64,000 bases of DNA from Verrucomicrobiota bacterium (GTDB lineage: Bacteria; Verrucomicrobiota; Verrucomicrobiia; Chthoniobacterales; SZAS-18), in NCBI GenBank assembly GCA_018240025.1, contig JAFEGM010000031.1, forward strand, positions 1-64,000, given 5' to 3'. The position numbers and the translations under genes are program-made. Below are positions 27,150-35,617 of this stretch, one piece after another. The first letter of the stretch is position 1. Each line of letters starts with the position of its first letter. The notes under the pieces were generated by a model that was not told where the DNA came from, did no database searches, and saw nothing but the letters and a program-made list of their open reading frames with translations.

Positions 27150-28889
27150 TCACTTCTGCCAGCTGCGACGCAGCAGAATCGACTGCTCCTCCTCCGGCAG
27201 CAGGGCGACCTCCTCGGGCTTCAGCAGAGGCGGTTCCGGCGGCTGTCCGCGCAGGCGGCTCTGCACCACCGAGGCGCGGATTCGCTGAAGCAGCGGGGCG
27301 GATGGTCCCACCGCGGCCTCCTGCAGCAGCTTCTCGGCCTCGGCCGGCTTCCGTTCGACCAACCGCAGATAGGCCAGCGTCAGCCGCTCGGCCGGGCCGG
27401 CTTCGGGCCGCCGTGCGGATTGTTCGGCGGCCGAGACGTGGGTGTCGCGGGCGGCGCCGATCATCAGCGCGGTCCAGACGTACATGTCGCGCAGGAATAC
27501 GTTCTTAGGGTCCGCCTCCGACATGCGCTGAAACACCTGCTGCAGGCGGCGATTGTCCCGGGCCTGGTCGTACTTTCGGTACAGGCGTGGCAGGGCCAGC
27601 CGGGCTGGCGCTCCTCCCAGGTCCGCGAGACGCCAGAGGACGTCATTTTCGGCCTCGGTCCAGTTCCACTCGCGAGCGAGATCGGCCAGCGCCTGCAACC
27701 GGGCCGGGCGGCGTCCGGTCTCAACCACCGCCAGACGCCAGAGACTGTTGACGGCGTTCGGCGAGCCTTCCTTCCCGGCGCGGGCCCGGGCCAGCAGCGC
27801 CAGACGGAGATGCTCCAGCATGCCCCAATGCACGCCCTCCCGGTTGGTCCAACGCTCCAGCGCGGGCCAGTCAGCCAGGACGTACCGGCAGCGCGCGAAG
27901 CCCAGCGACGGCTCAGGTTGGCGCAGTATTTCAGGGCCCAGCTTCTCCGCCCAGGCCAGCGCCGCCACCGCCTGGCCGTTGGAGGCCATCCAGCTGGCGA
28001 GTTGCCCGACCGCGACCGGACGACCGGCCACCTCGACCTGCAGGGCCTGGAGTTCCTTCTCGGCCTCGCCCGGCTCCAATTTCTGCAGCAGCGCGAGCAG
28101 CGCGACCCGGTCCGTCAGCGAGGCATTCTCGTGCTGCCGCGCCTGCCGCGCCCACCGCAGCCCGGTGCGCAGGTCGCCCACGCCGCCCAGATTGTCGCGC
28201 AGACTGCGCACGGCCAGGAGCGAGACGCGGGAGGGCTGGGCGGCCAATCCCTCGAGCTCCGCCACCGCCTTCGTGCGCTCATCGGCGGTGCCCAGCGAGA
28301 GCCGCGCATTGGCTACGTTGAAGCGATGCACCGGATTGCCCGGTTCGAGCGCGGCCGCCTCCAGGTATTTGGCCAGAGCCTCGGGCCGCTTGCCGAGGGC
28401 GAAGAGCAGGCCAGCCTGATTGATCAGATAGCTGCTCGACTTCCGCTCGGCGGCCGGCACTGCCTGCAGGGCGCTTTCCGCCACGCCGAGATTCCCAAAG
28501 ATCAGGGCGGCGGCGGCGAGTTCGAGGTGAATGCCCGGATAGTTGGGGTCGAGCTCCACGGCCCGCTGCCACCACGGCAGGGCGCTGGGATCGCCCTCGT
28601 CCTGGACCAGTCGGGCCGTCGCCCGCGTGGCCTCGGGGCTGTCGGGATCGATCTCCAACGCACGCTTCAGGTGGATGAAGGCCGTGCGCAGGTCCTTCTT
28701 CGCCGCGGCTTCCTCCGCCCGCTGACTGAGTCGGCGCGGCATGCTGTAGCGATAAACCCTCCAAGCACCCAGCCCCAGGGCGCAAAGCAGAAGGAGAGCG
28801 CCGAACCAAAGAGTCGGCTTCAGCCAGGGGCGAACGACCGGGCGGGGCGGGATGAGGTCGTCGGAGGAGGGAAGCGGCGGCCCGGACAC
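27150..28889 (-). CDS. membrane-anchored tetratricopeptide-repeat protein
   Basis: Protein of 579 residues. A proline-rich N-terminus precedes one membrane helix (about 26-42). The remainder is a long array of helical TPR-like repeats, the clearest being AFIHLKRALEIDPDSPEA and PWWQRAVELDPNYPGIHLE. The orientation is probably N-in with the TPR domain in the periplasm, as in many assembly or polysaccharide-export scaffolds; this is inference. It follows the receiver-like gene by 58 bases on the same strand and may share its operon. No enzymatic motif is seen. Confidence 0.82.
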   Translation of the reverse strand: MSGPPLPSSDDLIPPRPVVRPWLKPTLWFGALLLLCALGLGAWRVYRYSMPRRLSQRAEEAAAKKDLRTAFIHLKRALEIDPDSPEATRATARLVQDEGDPSALPWWQRAVELDPNYPGIHLELAAAALIFGNLGVAESALQAVPAAERKSSSYLINQAGLLFALGKRPEALAKYLEAAALEPGNPVHRFNVANARLSLGTADERTKAVAELEGLAAQPSRVSLLAVRSLRDNLGGVGDLRTGLRWARQARQHENASLTDRVALLALLQKLEPGEAEKELQALQVEVAGRPVAVGQLASWMASNGQAVAALAWAEKLGPEILRQPEPSLGFARCRYVLADWPALERWTNREGVHWGMLEHLRLALLARARAGKEGSPNAVNSLWRLAVVETGRRPARLQALADLAREWNWTEAENDVLWRLADLGGAPARLALPRLYRKYDQARDNRRLQQVFQRMSEADPKNVFLRDMYVWTALMIGAARDTHVSAAEQSARRPEAGPAERLTLAYLRLVERKPAEAEKLLQEAAVGPSAPLLQRIRASVVQSRLRGQPPEPPLLKPEEVALLPEEEQSILLRRSWQK

Positions 28890-28947
28890 GCCCGAGCCAT
28901 CGCGGCGGGCGCGGTTCCGCGCAACTGCGATCGCGGAGCGCGGAGCC

Positions 28948-29988
28948 TCAGCTCCCGGCCGGCGGGTCCGTGCGCGGCGGCAGGCTGACGGGCTTGATGT
29001 TCTTGATCAGCTGGGTGAAGCGGAAGTTCGAGGTCCGTGGGCGTTCCTGCGCCGGTGGATCAACCGGTGCGGGTGGGGCCACCGGGGGCGGCTCGGGCGC
29101 GGGAGCCGGCTCGGGCGCAGCCACCGGCGGAGGCTCCGGTTCGGCGGGAGGGACCAGATTGGCGACCGGATCTGCGAAGGCCGGCCGCGCCACCGGCAGC
29201 GAGATGGTGCGGGTGCCGGTCAGTTTCTTGGCCGCGGGGGAGGCCGTCGGCAGCGGTGCGGGCAGGGAGCCGGCCTGGCTCTCCGCCAGCCGGATGGCCG
29301 CAGGCCGGATCGAGGGTGTGGTGGCCGGCGGAGCGCCCGGCTCGCGCGGAAAAAGCGGGGCATCGCTCCGGCGCACCTGCGGGGTGACCTGCGGCGGCTG
29401 GGTGGGGGCCGGCGCCTGGAAGAGCGCACCGGGGCGGGGCGGCGCGGGCGCGGCCGGCGCCGCAGGAGCGGGCGAGGGGGCGGCGAAAAGCGGGGAGTCG
29501 CGCCGCTGCACGAGCGGCGTCTGCGCGGGCGGAGCCACCGCTGGCGGAGGTGCCACCGGCGTGACCGGGGCGGGCGGAAGGGGAGCGACCGGCTGGCGCA
29601 GCGCGTGAAGGGCGGAAATCACCTGCACGAGCAGGGCCTCGGTTTCCTCGAGCGAGGTGGGCGGCGCGACGATGAGCCGGGCGCCCGCATTGAGATAGAC
29701 CGCCCGCTGGGTGCCGTTCGGCGCCGAGTCGAGGACCGCGATGAGCAGGTCGGCCCGCTCGCGGCGGATCTCCTGCATCGTCTCGAGCAGGTCAGTGCTG
29801 CCGAGATTGGCATCGAGCAGAACGATGTCGCAGGGCGCCCGGGTGGCGAAGACCCGGGCCTGCGCCAGGGCCGAGACGAGTCGCGCCTCCACCCGCCCGC
29901 GACCCGCCGTGACGAAGGCGTCGAACACCACATTGCTGAGGTGCGCGTTCGCGCTCGCGAAGAGGAGTCGGTATTGCTCGACGGACAT
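28948..29988 (-). CDS. degenerate receiver-domain protein with long Pro/Ala-rich tail
   Basis: Protein of 346 residues. Residues 1-125 have the receiver fold with a plausible phospho-acceptor (CDIVLLDANL, D59). The usual acidic pair after strand 1 is missing (LLFASANAHL), and the conserved lysine of strand 5 is replaced (RLIVAPPTSLE), so phosphorylation is doubtful. Residues about 130-320 are low-complexity proline/alanine with two matching short motifs, RRDSPLF and RRSDAPLF, like docking peptides. The last ~25 residues (SNFRFTQLIKNIKPVSLP) are again ordered-looking. The start at 29988 (MSVEQYRLLF) is chosen over the open frame to 30090. The TPR protein follows. Confidence 0.75.
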   Translation of the reverse strand: MSVEQYRLLFASANAHLSNVVFDAFVTAGRGRVEARLVSALAQARVFATRAPCDIVLLDANLGSTDLLETMQEIRRERADLLIAVLDSAPNGTQRAVYLNAGARLIVAPPTSLEETEALLVQVISALHALRQPVAPLPPAPVTPVAPPPAVAPPAQTPLVQRRDSPLFAAPSPAPAAPAAPAPPRPGALFQAPAPTQPPQVTPQVRRSDAPLFPREPGAPPATTPSIRPAAIRLAESQAGSLPAPLPTASPAAKKLTGTRTISLPVARPAFADPVANLVPPAEPEPPPVAAPEPAPAPEPPPVAPPAPVDPPAQERPRTSNFRFTQLIKNIKPVSLPPRTDPPAGS

Positions 29989-30065
29989 GGCGCAGGAACC
30001 CGCTGCGAAACAGCGCGCGGGGTTCTTCAACCGGATTCGGCACGCCAGCGCAAGCCGGAGAATCG

Positions 30066-30108
30066 AAAAACGGACCCGGTCCCATCGCACTGCGACGGAA
30101 CCGAGTCC
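30066..30108 (-). terminator. intrinsic terminator after rsgA
   Basis: The strands 30091-30108 and 30072-30089 pair over 18 positions (three G-T wobbles on the minus-strand RNA), with the central few bases forming the loop. The minus strand then continues GTTTTT (30071-30066). It lies about 68 bases beyond the rsgA stop and before the receiver-like gene. Confidence 0.7.
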
Positions 30109-30175
30109 TTTGGTTTGCCTGTGTTTGCTGCCTATCCGAGTCCGTGGCCCACCCTACTGCCTATCGCCTATCCGC

Positions 30176-31237
30176 CTATTGCCTATGCCGAGCCTTGGCG
30201 AGGCTGCGTGCCTCGCGGTGGATCTTCTTCCAGCGTTCCTTGCGGGCATGTGCGGCCCGCGGATCGCCGCGTTCCGCCAGCCAGGCCTGCTCGCGCTCGA
30301 GCTTCGCCAGGGCCCGCACGCGGGCGGGGTCGAGCCGGCCTTCCGCGAGGGCCGACTGCACCGCGCAGCCGGGTTCGCCGGCATGGCGGCAGTCGCTGAA
30401 CCGGCAGCGCGCCGCCAACTCGACCACTTCGGCAAAGACGTCGGGCAGGGCGGCGTCGCCGGCCGGAAGGCGCAGCTCGCGCAGGCCGGGTGTATCGATG
30501 ACCACACCGCCACCCGGCAGCAGGAACAACTCCCGCGTAACCGTGGTGTGCTGGCCGCGCGCCCCGTGGGACGAAACTTCCAGCGTCGCCTGGCGGGCTT
30601 CGCCCAGCAGTTCGTTCACGAGGGTGGATTTGCCCACCCCGGACGAACCGACGAAGGCGGCGGTGCGGCCGGGGCCGATCGCGTCGCGAATGCGCTCCAG
30701 CCCGAGGCCGCTGGCGGCGGCTGCGGCGAGCACGCTGACGCCTGGCGCGAGAAGCTGCACTTCGCGCACGGCGGCCGGCCAGTCGGCCCGGAGGTCGGAT
30801 TTGTTCAGCACCACCGCGCACTCGAGGCCGGCGCCACGCCCGAGGGCGAGGAAGCGTTCGAGGCGGCGGAGGTTGTAGTTGGCGTCCAGCCCCATGACGA
30901 TGAAGAGGATGTCGAGATTGGCCGCGAGCGTTTCCTGCTCGGCGCGCTCGCGACCCCCGGTGCGGGCGAGGACGCTGCGGCGCGGCAGGACGTGATGGAG
31001 ATCGGCCAGCGGTTCGTCGGGTCGCGGCCGGAGGGCGACCCAATCGCCCACCACCGGCAGCTCGCCGGCCGCGCGCAGGCGGCCGGTGAGTAGGGCGGGG
31101 GTGGAGTGGGTGTCGAGCGCGACCAGCCAGCGGCCGCGGTGGACCGCCGTGATGCGGCCGGGTTGAAGGTCGGGCGTCCCGAGGGACGTGAAGGCTTGGG
31201 CGAAGTCGGAGCTCCACCCGAGGTCGTTGAGATTCAT
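30176..31237 (-). CDS. rsgA: small ribosomal subunit biogenesis GTPase RsgA
   Basis: Circularly permuted GTPase of 353 residues that helps late 30S subunit maturation. An N-terminal OB-fold (about 25-90) is followed by GTPase motifs in permuted order: NKSD (145-148, G4), GSSGVGKST (197-205, G1) and DTPG (248-251, G3). A C-terminal zinc-binding element has C278, C283, H285 and C291. The open frame runs up to 31420, but that region contains the tRNA-distal terminator, so the ATG at 31237 is chosen. It lies downstream of the CAT-anticodon tRNA on the same strand, with a terminator between them. Confidence 0.95.
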   Translation of the reverse strand: MNLNDLGWSSDFAQAFTSLGTPDLQPGRITAVHRGRWLVALDTHSTPALLTGRLRAAGELPVVGDWVALRPRPDEPLADLHHVLPRRSVLARTGGRERAEQETLAANLDILFIVMGLDANYNLRRLERFLALGRGAGLECAVVLNKSDLRADWPAAVREVQLLAPGVSVLAAAAASGLGLERIRDAIGPGRTAAFVGSSGVGKSTLVNELLGEARQATLEVSSHGARGQHTTVTRELFLLPGGGVVIDTPGLRELRLPAGDAALPDVFAEVVELAARCRFSDCRHAGEPGCAVQSALAEGRLDPARVRALAKLEREQAWLAERGDPRAAHARKERWKKIHREARSLAKARHRQ

Positions 31238-31312
31238 GGGAATGCGTTTGCGGGCAGCGTCGGTCCGCCGAGGCGAGCGGGAGCGCGGTCCGCCGCGCGA
31301 AGGCAGGCGGCG

Positions 31313-31344
31313 GAAAAGCAAAAGGCCGTCCGGACGGACGGCCT
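31313..31344 (-). terminator. intrinsic terminator between the tRNA and rsgA
   Basis: A perfect 9-bp stem (31336-31344 with 31323-31331, minus-strand AGGCCGTCC/GGACGGCCT) around a 4-base loop is followed on the minus strand by TTTTGCTTTT. It would end the tRNA transcript. An extra GCCGTCC copy just upstream (about 31347-31353) can compete for the same GGACGGC arm, so two mutually exclusive folds are possible. Confidence 0.75.
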
Positions 31345-31370
31345 GCGGACGGCAAACGCTGACGCGAACG

Positions 31371-31430
31371 TCAGCCGGGCACGCAGACTCCGGCACGGAA
31401 CGGCGAGACGACGAGAACAATGGTCTTCAT
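31371..31430 (-). CDS. possible 19-residue leader peptide upstream of the terminator
   Basis: A short frame encodes MKTIVLVVSPFRAGVCVPG. Its TGA stop lies inside a 7-bp hairpin with a CGAA/TTCG loop (31358-31375), and the terminator follows about 27 bases later. The arrangement (tRNA, short valine-rich peptide, stop inside a hairpin, competing stem, terminator, gene) resembles a transcription attenuator. There is no clear Shine-Dalgarno sequence, and the downstream gene is rsgA, not an amino-acid operon. It could be chance within a tRNA trailer. Confidence 0.3.
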   Translation of the reverse strand: MKTIVLVVSPFRAGVCVPG

Positions 31431-31455
31431 GGGGCGTTTCGGTGAGGAGTGGAAG

Positions 31456-31530
31456 TGGTGCCAGGGGGGAGAATCGAACTCCCGGCCAAGGGCTTATGAG
31501 TCCCCTGCTCTACCTCTGAGCTACCCTGGC
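31456..31530 (-). tRNA. tRNA with CAT anticodon (elongator Met or lysidine-type Ile), CCA encoded
   Basis: Cloverleaf on the minus strand: acceptor GCCAGGG/CCCTGGC, D arm GCTC-AGAGGTA-GAGC, anticodon loop CTCATAA, T arm GGGAG-TTCGATT-CTCCC, discriminator A and genomically encoded CCA. The base pair next to the anticodon loop is an A-G mismatch. The missing mismatch at the acceptor end argues against an initiator tRNA. Elongator methionine and tRNA-Ile2 cannot be separated reliably by eye. Confidence 0.93.
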
Positions 31531-31598
31531 GTGGCGTAGCGGGACGGGGATTGTAGCGGGAAACGCCCGGAACGCAAGGAGCGGGAAGAAACTCGGAA

Positions 31599-31688
31599 CT
31601 CGAAGTTCGAACCGAGCGCAGCGAGATAGCCTCTCAAATTGGATTCCTCGAAAGAGGCTACCTCGCTGCGCTCGGTTCGAACTTCGAG
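31599..31688. repeat. 36-bp near-perfect palindrome
   Basis: The arms 31599-31634 and 31653-31688 are reverse complements with a single mismatch over 36 bases, around an 18-base loop. Weaker symmetry continues outward. The arms contain TTCGAA and CTCGAAG words. Similar CTTCGAA-type words occur at 78-125 near the window start. The element fills the gap between the tRNA and the amidase gene. Confidence 0.88.
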
Positions 31689-31739
31689 TTTCGAGTTTCC
31701 CCCGTCCCCTATCTCATTGCCCCCGGCCGGCGCCTCGCC

Positions 31740-33062
31740 ATGCTCCCCGCTCGCATGCACACGGCGCGACCCCTCCGCGAACTGCAGGCAGCGCTCCGCG
31801 CGGGGGCGCTGTCGGTGACCGACTTGGTCGAGAATGCCCTCACCACCGCGCTCTGGCGGCGGGCGCAGGGGTCGAAAGTCTGGCTGCAGCTCGACCCGGC
31901 GGCGGTGCGCGCGCAGGCCTCGGGGGCCGATGTCTCCGCTCCGCTGGGGGGGCTGCCGATCTCGGTCAAGGACTGCTTCGATACCGCCGGCGTGCGGGTC
32001 TCGGCGGGATCGAGCTTCTACGCCGACACGCGCCCGACCCCGACGCAGGATTCCTGGTATGCGGGCCGCGCCCGGGCTCAGGGCGCGGTGTTGCTCGGGC
32101 AGACGAATCTAAACGAATTCGCCTTCGGCATCACCGGCGAGAACGCGCATTTCGGCAACTGCCGCATCCCGACGCAGCCCGATTGCCTGACGGGCGGATC
32201 GAGCAGCGGCGCGGCCGCCAGCGTGGTCGAAGGCTCGGCAGTCATCGGACTCGGCACCGACACCGGCGGTTCGTTGCGCGCGCCGGCTAGTTTTTGCGGC
32301 CTGGTCAGCTATCGCGCCTCGCACGGTGTGGGCGACGTCCGGGGCTGCTTTCCGCTGGCGCAGTCGTTCGACACGCTCGGCTTCCTGCTGCGACATCTGG
32401 CCGATGCGCCGCTGGCGGCGGAGGCCCTGCTGGGCATCGCGCCGACCGATCTCTCCGCGCCGCCGCGGCTGGGGGTGACCGACGGTCCCTGGCTGGAGGC
32501 CTGCGATGCGGAAACGCGGGCAAACTACGAAGCCTTCGGCCGCCGTTTGGGCGACGCGGGCGCCACCGTCGGCCGTTTCGACTCGACCGCCTGGAGCGAG
32601 GCGACCTCGCTCTTCATTCCCATCCAGGCGCATGAGGCCTACGCCAATCACCGCGGCTACCTGGACCAGTATCGCGACGGCTACGAGCCCGCCGTGCGCG
32701 CGCGGATCGAATTCGGCGCCACCATCTCGGACGAGGCCTACGCGCGCTATCAGGAGCGCCGGACCGCCTTCCGCGAGGCACAGAATGCGGCGCTGTTCGA
32801 GTCGTTCGACTTCCTCGCCGTCCCGATCACGCCAGTGCGGCATCTGCCCGCGGACCAGGATCACTCCGGCTTTCGCTCGCGCATTCTGACGCTGACCACG
32901 CCCGCCTCGGTCTGTGGCTGGCCCGTCCTGACCGTGCGCGGCCGCGGCCGTGGCCCCGAGGATCCGGAATCGCTCGGCTGCGGGATCGCGCTGATCGCCC
33001 CGCCCGGCGCCGACGCCCGCCTCCTCGGCCTCGCCCACTGGCTGGCCGAACGCGGCTTCTGA
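31740..33062 (+). CDS. amidase-signature family hydrolase
   Basis: Protein of 440 residues with the complete Ser-cisSer-Lys site of amidase-signature enzymes: K77 in LPISVKDCFD, S154 in TGGSSSGAAAS, and S178 in GLGTDTGGSLRAP. The family hydrolyses amides, and close groups include allophanate hydrolase, AtzE-like and GatA enzymes. No gatB/gatC or urea carboxylase gene is nearby, so a stand-alone amidase is most likely; the substrate is unknown. M6 (31755) is an alternative start. pepT follows after 50 bases on the same strand. Confidence 0.9.
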   Translation: MLPARMHTARPLRELQAALRAGALSVTDLVENALTTALWRRAQGSKVWLQLDPAAVRAQASGADVSAPLGGLPISVKDCFDTAGVRVSAGSSFYADTRPTPTQDSWYAGRARAQGAVLLGQTNLNEFAFGITGENAHFGNCRIPTQPDCLTGGSSSGAAASVVEGSAVIGLGTDTGGSLRAPASFCGLVSYRASHGVGDVRGCFPLAQSFDTLGFLLRHLADAPLAAEALLGIAPTDLSAPPRLGVTDGPWLEACDAETRANYEAFGRRLGDAGATVGRFDSTAWSEATSLFIPIQAHEAYANHRGYLDQYRDGYEPAVRARIEFGATISDEAYARYQERRTAFREAQNAALFESFDFLAVPITPVRHLPADQDHSGFRSRILTLTTPASVCGWPVLTVRGRGRGPEDPESLGCGIALIAPPGADARLLGLAHWLAERGF

Positions 33063-33112
33063 GTCGCCGATCGCAGTCCCTTCTACCTTCCTCCTTCTTC
33101 CTTCTTCCTTTC

Positions 33113-34348
33113 ATGATCGACTCCCCCGACCTCCTCGAACGCTTCCTCCGCTACGTCCAGATCGACACGCGCAGCGATCCGCATTCCACCAGCACTCCGA
33201 GCACGCCGGGGCAATGGGACCTCCTGCGGTTGCTCGAGCGCGAGTTGGAGGAACTCGGGGCGGCCGACGTCCGCCTGACCCCGCAGGGCTACGTGCTGGC
33301 CACTCTGCCGGCCACCTCGACCAAACCCGTGCCGAAGCTCGCCTGGTGCGCCCACGTGGACACGGCGCCGAATCTGCCCAGCGCGGCCAAGCCCATCGTG
33401 CACCGCGCCTACGACGGCCGCGAAATCGTGCTGCCGGACGATCCTACCCAGCGCCTCTCGCCGGAGTCGATGCCGCATCTGCGCGAGGCGATCGGCCAGG
33501 ACATCATCACCGCCAGCGGCAAGACGCTCCTCGGCGCCGACGACAAAGCGGGCGTCTCGGCGGTCATGTCGGCCGCCCGACATCTGCTGCGCCATCCCGA
33601 GATCAAGCACGGGGTCATTCGCCTCTGCTTCAATCCGGACGAGGAGATTGCGGCGGGCATGCACGCGCTCAATCTCGACGACCTGGCGGCGGACGTCGGC
33701 TACACGCTCGACGGCGAGCTGCCCGGCGGCATCGACTACGAGACCTTCAGCGCCGACGCCGCGCTGCTCGAGATCACCGGCATCGCCGCGCATCCCGGCT
33801 GGGCCAAGGACGTGCTGGTCAATGCGCTCCGCCTGGCCGGTCGCTTCCTCGATGCCCTCCCGCGCGAGCAGTCGCCCGAGCGCACCAGCGACCGCGACGG
33901 CTTCATTCATCCGGTGGAATGCAAAGGCTCGGCCGAGCACGCGACGGTGCGGCTGATCATCCGCGATTTCGAACTCGAGGGCCTGGCGCAGAAGCGCGCC
34001 CTGCTCGAGCGCCTCGCCGCCGAGCTGCGCGCGACCGAGCCGAAGGCCACGATCACGCTCGCCTTCAAGGAGCAGTATCGAAACATGCGCTACTGGCTGG
34101 AGAAGGACATGCGGCCGGTCGAGTTCGGCCGCGAGGCGCTGCGCCGGGCCGGCTTCACGCCGCATTCCACCGCCATGCGCGGCGGGACGGACGGTTCCAA
34201 CCTGACCGCCCGCGGGCTGCCCACGCCGAACATCTTCTGCGGCATGCACGCGGTGCATTCCGAGCGCGAGTGGGTCAGCCTGCAGGACATGACGAAGGCC
34301 GCAGAGACGCTCGTGCACCTGGCGCAGGTCTGGGAGGAATCGGTCTGA
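33113..34348 (+). CDS. pepT: peptidase T (tripeptide aminopeptidase)
   Basis: Zinc-dependent M20 peptidase of 411 residues that removes N-terminal residues from tripeptides. Metal and catalytic residues are visible: H81 and D83 in CAHVDTAP, D143 in LLGADDKAGV, the E177-E178 pair in FNPDEEIAAGM, and a C-terminal ligand histidine near GMHAVHSE. The central GIDYETFSADAA and IAAHPGWAKD segments are also typical of PepT. The ATG is preceded by a pure pyrimidine leader of TTCCTCC-like words instead of a Shine-Dalgarno sequence. Confidence 0.96.
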   Translation: MIDSPDLLERFLRYVQIDTRSDPHSTSTPSTPGQWDLLRLLERELEELGAADVRLTPQGYVLATLPATSTKPVPKLAWCAHVDTAPNLPSAAKPIVHRAYDGREIVLPDDPTQRLSPESMPHLREAIGQDIITASGKTLLGADDKAGVSAVMSAARHLLRHPEIKHGVIRLCFNPDEEIAAGMHALNLDDLAADVGYTLDGELPGGIDYETFSADAALLEITGIAAHPGWAKDVLVNALRLAGRFLDALPREQSPERTSDRDGFIHPVECKGSAEHATVRLIIRDFELEGLAQKRALLERLAAELRATEPKATITLAFKEQYRNMRYWLEKDMRPVEFGREALRRAGFTPHSTAMRGGTDGSNLTARGLPTPNIFCGMHAVHSEREWVSLQDMTKAAETLVHLAQVWEESV

Positions 34349-34470
34349 CAACGCCATAGGAAGCACGCAGCGCGCGAACCGAGCTGGCGGCGGCGGGTCT
34401 GCCTCGGGGCCAAGTTTCCGGTTTCGGCCCGCGGCATTCTCCGCTTCCTTCGCGCTCGCTTTTCCCGCCC

Positions 34471-35472
34471 ATGGACGTCGCCCGCGCCCGCGCTCTGCTT
34501 TCCTCGCTGCCCAGCTGCCGCATCCTCGTGATCGGCGACCTGATGCTGGATGAATTCATCTACGGCAAGGTCGGCCGCATCTCCCCGGAGGCGCCGGTCC
34601 CGGTGGTCGAGGTCACGCGCCAGCAGTCGTATCCCGGCGGCGCGGCCAACGTGGCGCGCAACCTGCGCGAATTCACCGACCGGGTCGCGCTCATGGGCGT
34701 GGTCGGAGCCTGCGAGCACGCGGCTAAGCTGCGCTCGTTGCTGGCGGGGCAGGGGATCGAACTGGGCGGGATGGTGACCGACCCGGAGTATCAGACGATC
34801 GTCAAAACCCGCATCATCGCGCGCCAGCAGCATGTGGTGCGTGTCGACCGCGAGCGCCGCGGCGCGCCCGCCGCAGCTTCGCACGAAGCGGCCCTGCGCT
34901 GGCTGGAGGCGCACATCGGGGAGTTCGACGCAGTCATTCTCGAGGACTACGCCAAGGGCTTCCTGACCCAGGACTTCGTGGACCGCGCCAGCGCCCTCGC
35001 CCAAGCCGCCGGCAAGGTGCTGACGGTCGATCCGAATCCGAACAATCCGCTGCGCTGGCCCGGCGCCACCGCCATCAAGCCCAATCGCAGCGAAGCCTTC
35101 GCGGCTGCCGGCCGTGCGGCCAGCGAGCCCGTCACGCCCGTCGAGGAAGACGCCGCCCTGGCCGAGGTCGGCGCGGCCCTGATGGCGAAATGGAACTGCC
35201 CGCTCCTGCTCGTCACGCTGGGCGAGCAGGGCATGATGCTGTTCCGCCGCGAGCAGCCGCCCTTCGCGTTGCCGACCCGGGCGCGCGAGGTCTTCGACGT
35301 CTCCGGCGCGGGCGACACGGTCATCGCGCTCTTCACCCTCTGCCTCGCTGCCGGGGCCACGCCTGCCGAAGCCGCCGAGATGGCCAATCACGCAGCCGGC
35401 GTGGTGGTCGGCAAGCTGGGCACGGCCACGCTGACGCCGGACGAGTTGCTGGCGAGCTTCGAGGAAGAATAG
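34471..35472 (+). CDS. hldA: D-glycero-beta-D-manno-heptose-7-phosphate kinase
   Basis: Sugar kinase of 333 residues of the RfaE domain-1 type. It phosphorylates heptose-7-phosphate to the 1,7-bisphosphate for lipopolysaccharide core heptose. Key segments are ILVIGDLMLDEFIYGKVGRIS, the substrate loop YPGGAANVARNL, ILEDYAKG, and the PfkB signature VSGAGDT near residue 280. The adenylyltransferase domain of fused HldE is absent, so a separate HldC is expected elsewhere. Its presence supports a lipopolysaccharide outer membrane. Confidence 0.93.
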   Translation: MDVARARALLSSLPSCRILVIGDLMLDEFIYGKVGRISPEAPVPVVEVTRQQSYPGGAANVARNLREFTDRVALMGVVGACEHAAKLRSLLAGQGIELGGMVTDPEYQTIVKTRIIARQQHVVRVDRERRGAPAAASHEAALRWLEAHIGEFDAVILEDYAKGFLTQDFVDRASALAQAAGKVLTVDPNPNNPLRWPGATAIKPNRSEAFAAAGRAASEPVTPVEEDAALAEVGAALMAKWNCPLLLVTLGEQGMMLFRREQPPFALPTRAREVFDVSGAGDTVIALFTLCLAAGATPAEAAEMANHAAGVVVGKLGTATLTPDELLASFEEE

Positions 35473-35553
35473 GCCGGCGCGCGCTGCGGATCAGGCCTCG
35501 CCCCGGCGACGGTCGAAGACCACCGACGAGCCAGCCCAGGGCCGCCATTCTTG

Positions 35554-35610
35554 CTTCCCTTGGTGCGTCCAAGGGAAGGGACTTGCCGTGTTACCTTGGA
35601 TTGTCTAAGG
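35554..35610. promoter_or_regulatory. two related dyads upstream of the PadR gene (candidate operators)
   Basis: A perfect 10-bp inverted repeat, CTTCCCTTGG / CCAAGGGAAG (35554-35578), and a 7-3-7 dyad, CCTTGGA-TTG-TCTAAGG (35594-35610, one mismatch), share the CCTTGG half-site. Their centres are about 36 bases apart. The second ends eight bases before the padR ATG and overlaps its ribosome-binding region. PadR regulators commonly bind such dyads at their own promoter, so autoregulation is plausible. Confidence 0.5.
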
Positions 35611-35617
35611 AAGCGAC

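Noticed and set aside
28948..29988. Functional response regulator
   Set aside because: The acidic pair and the conserved lysine of the receiver are absent and there is no output domain, so it is described as a degenerate receiver.
31456..31740. Integrative element attached at the tRNA gene
   Set aside because: No integrase gene, no duplicated tRNA 3' end and no shift in gene content near the tRNA.
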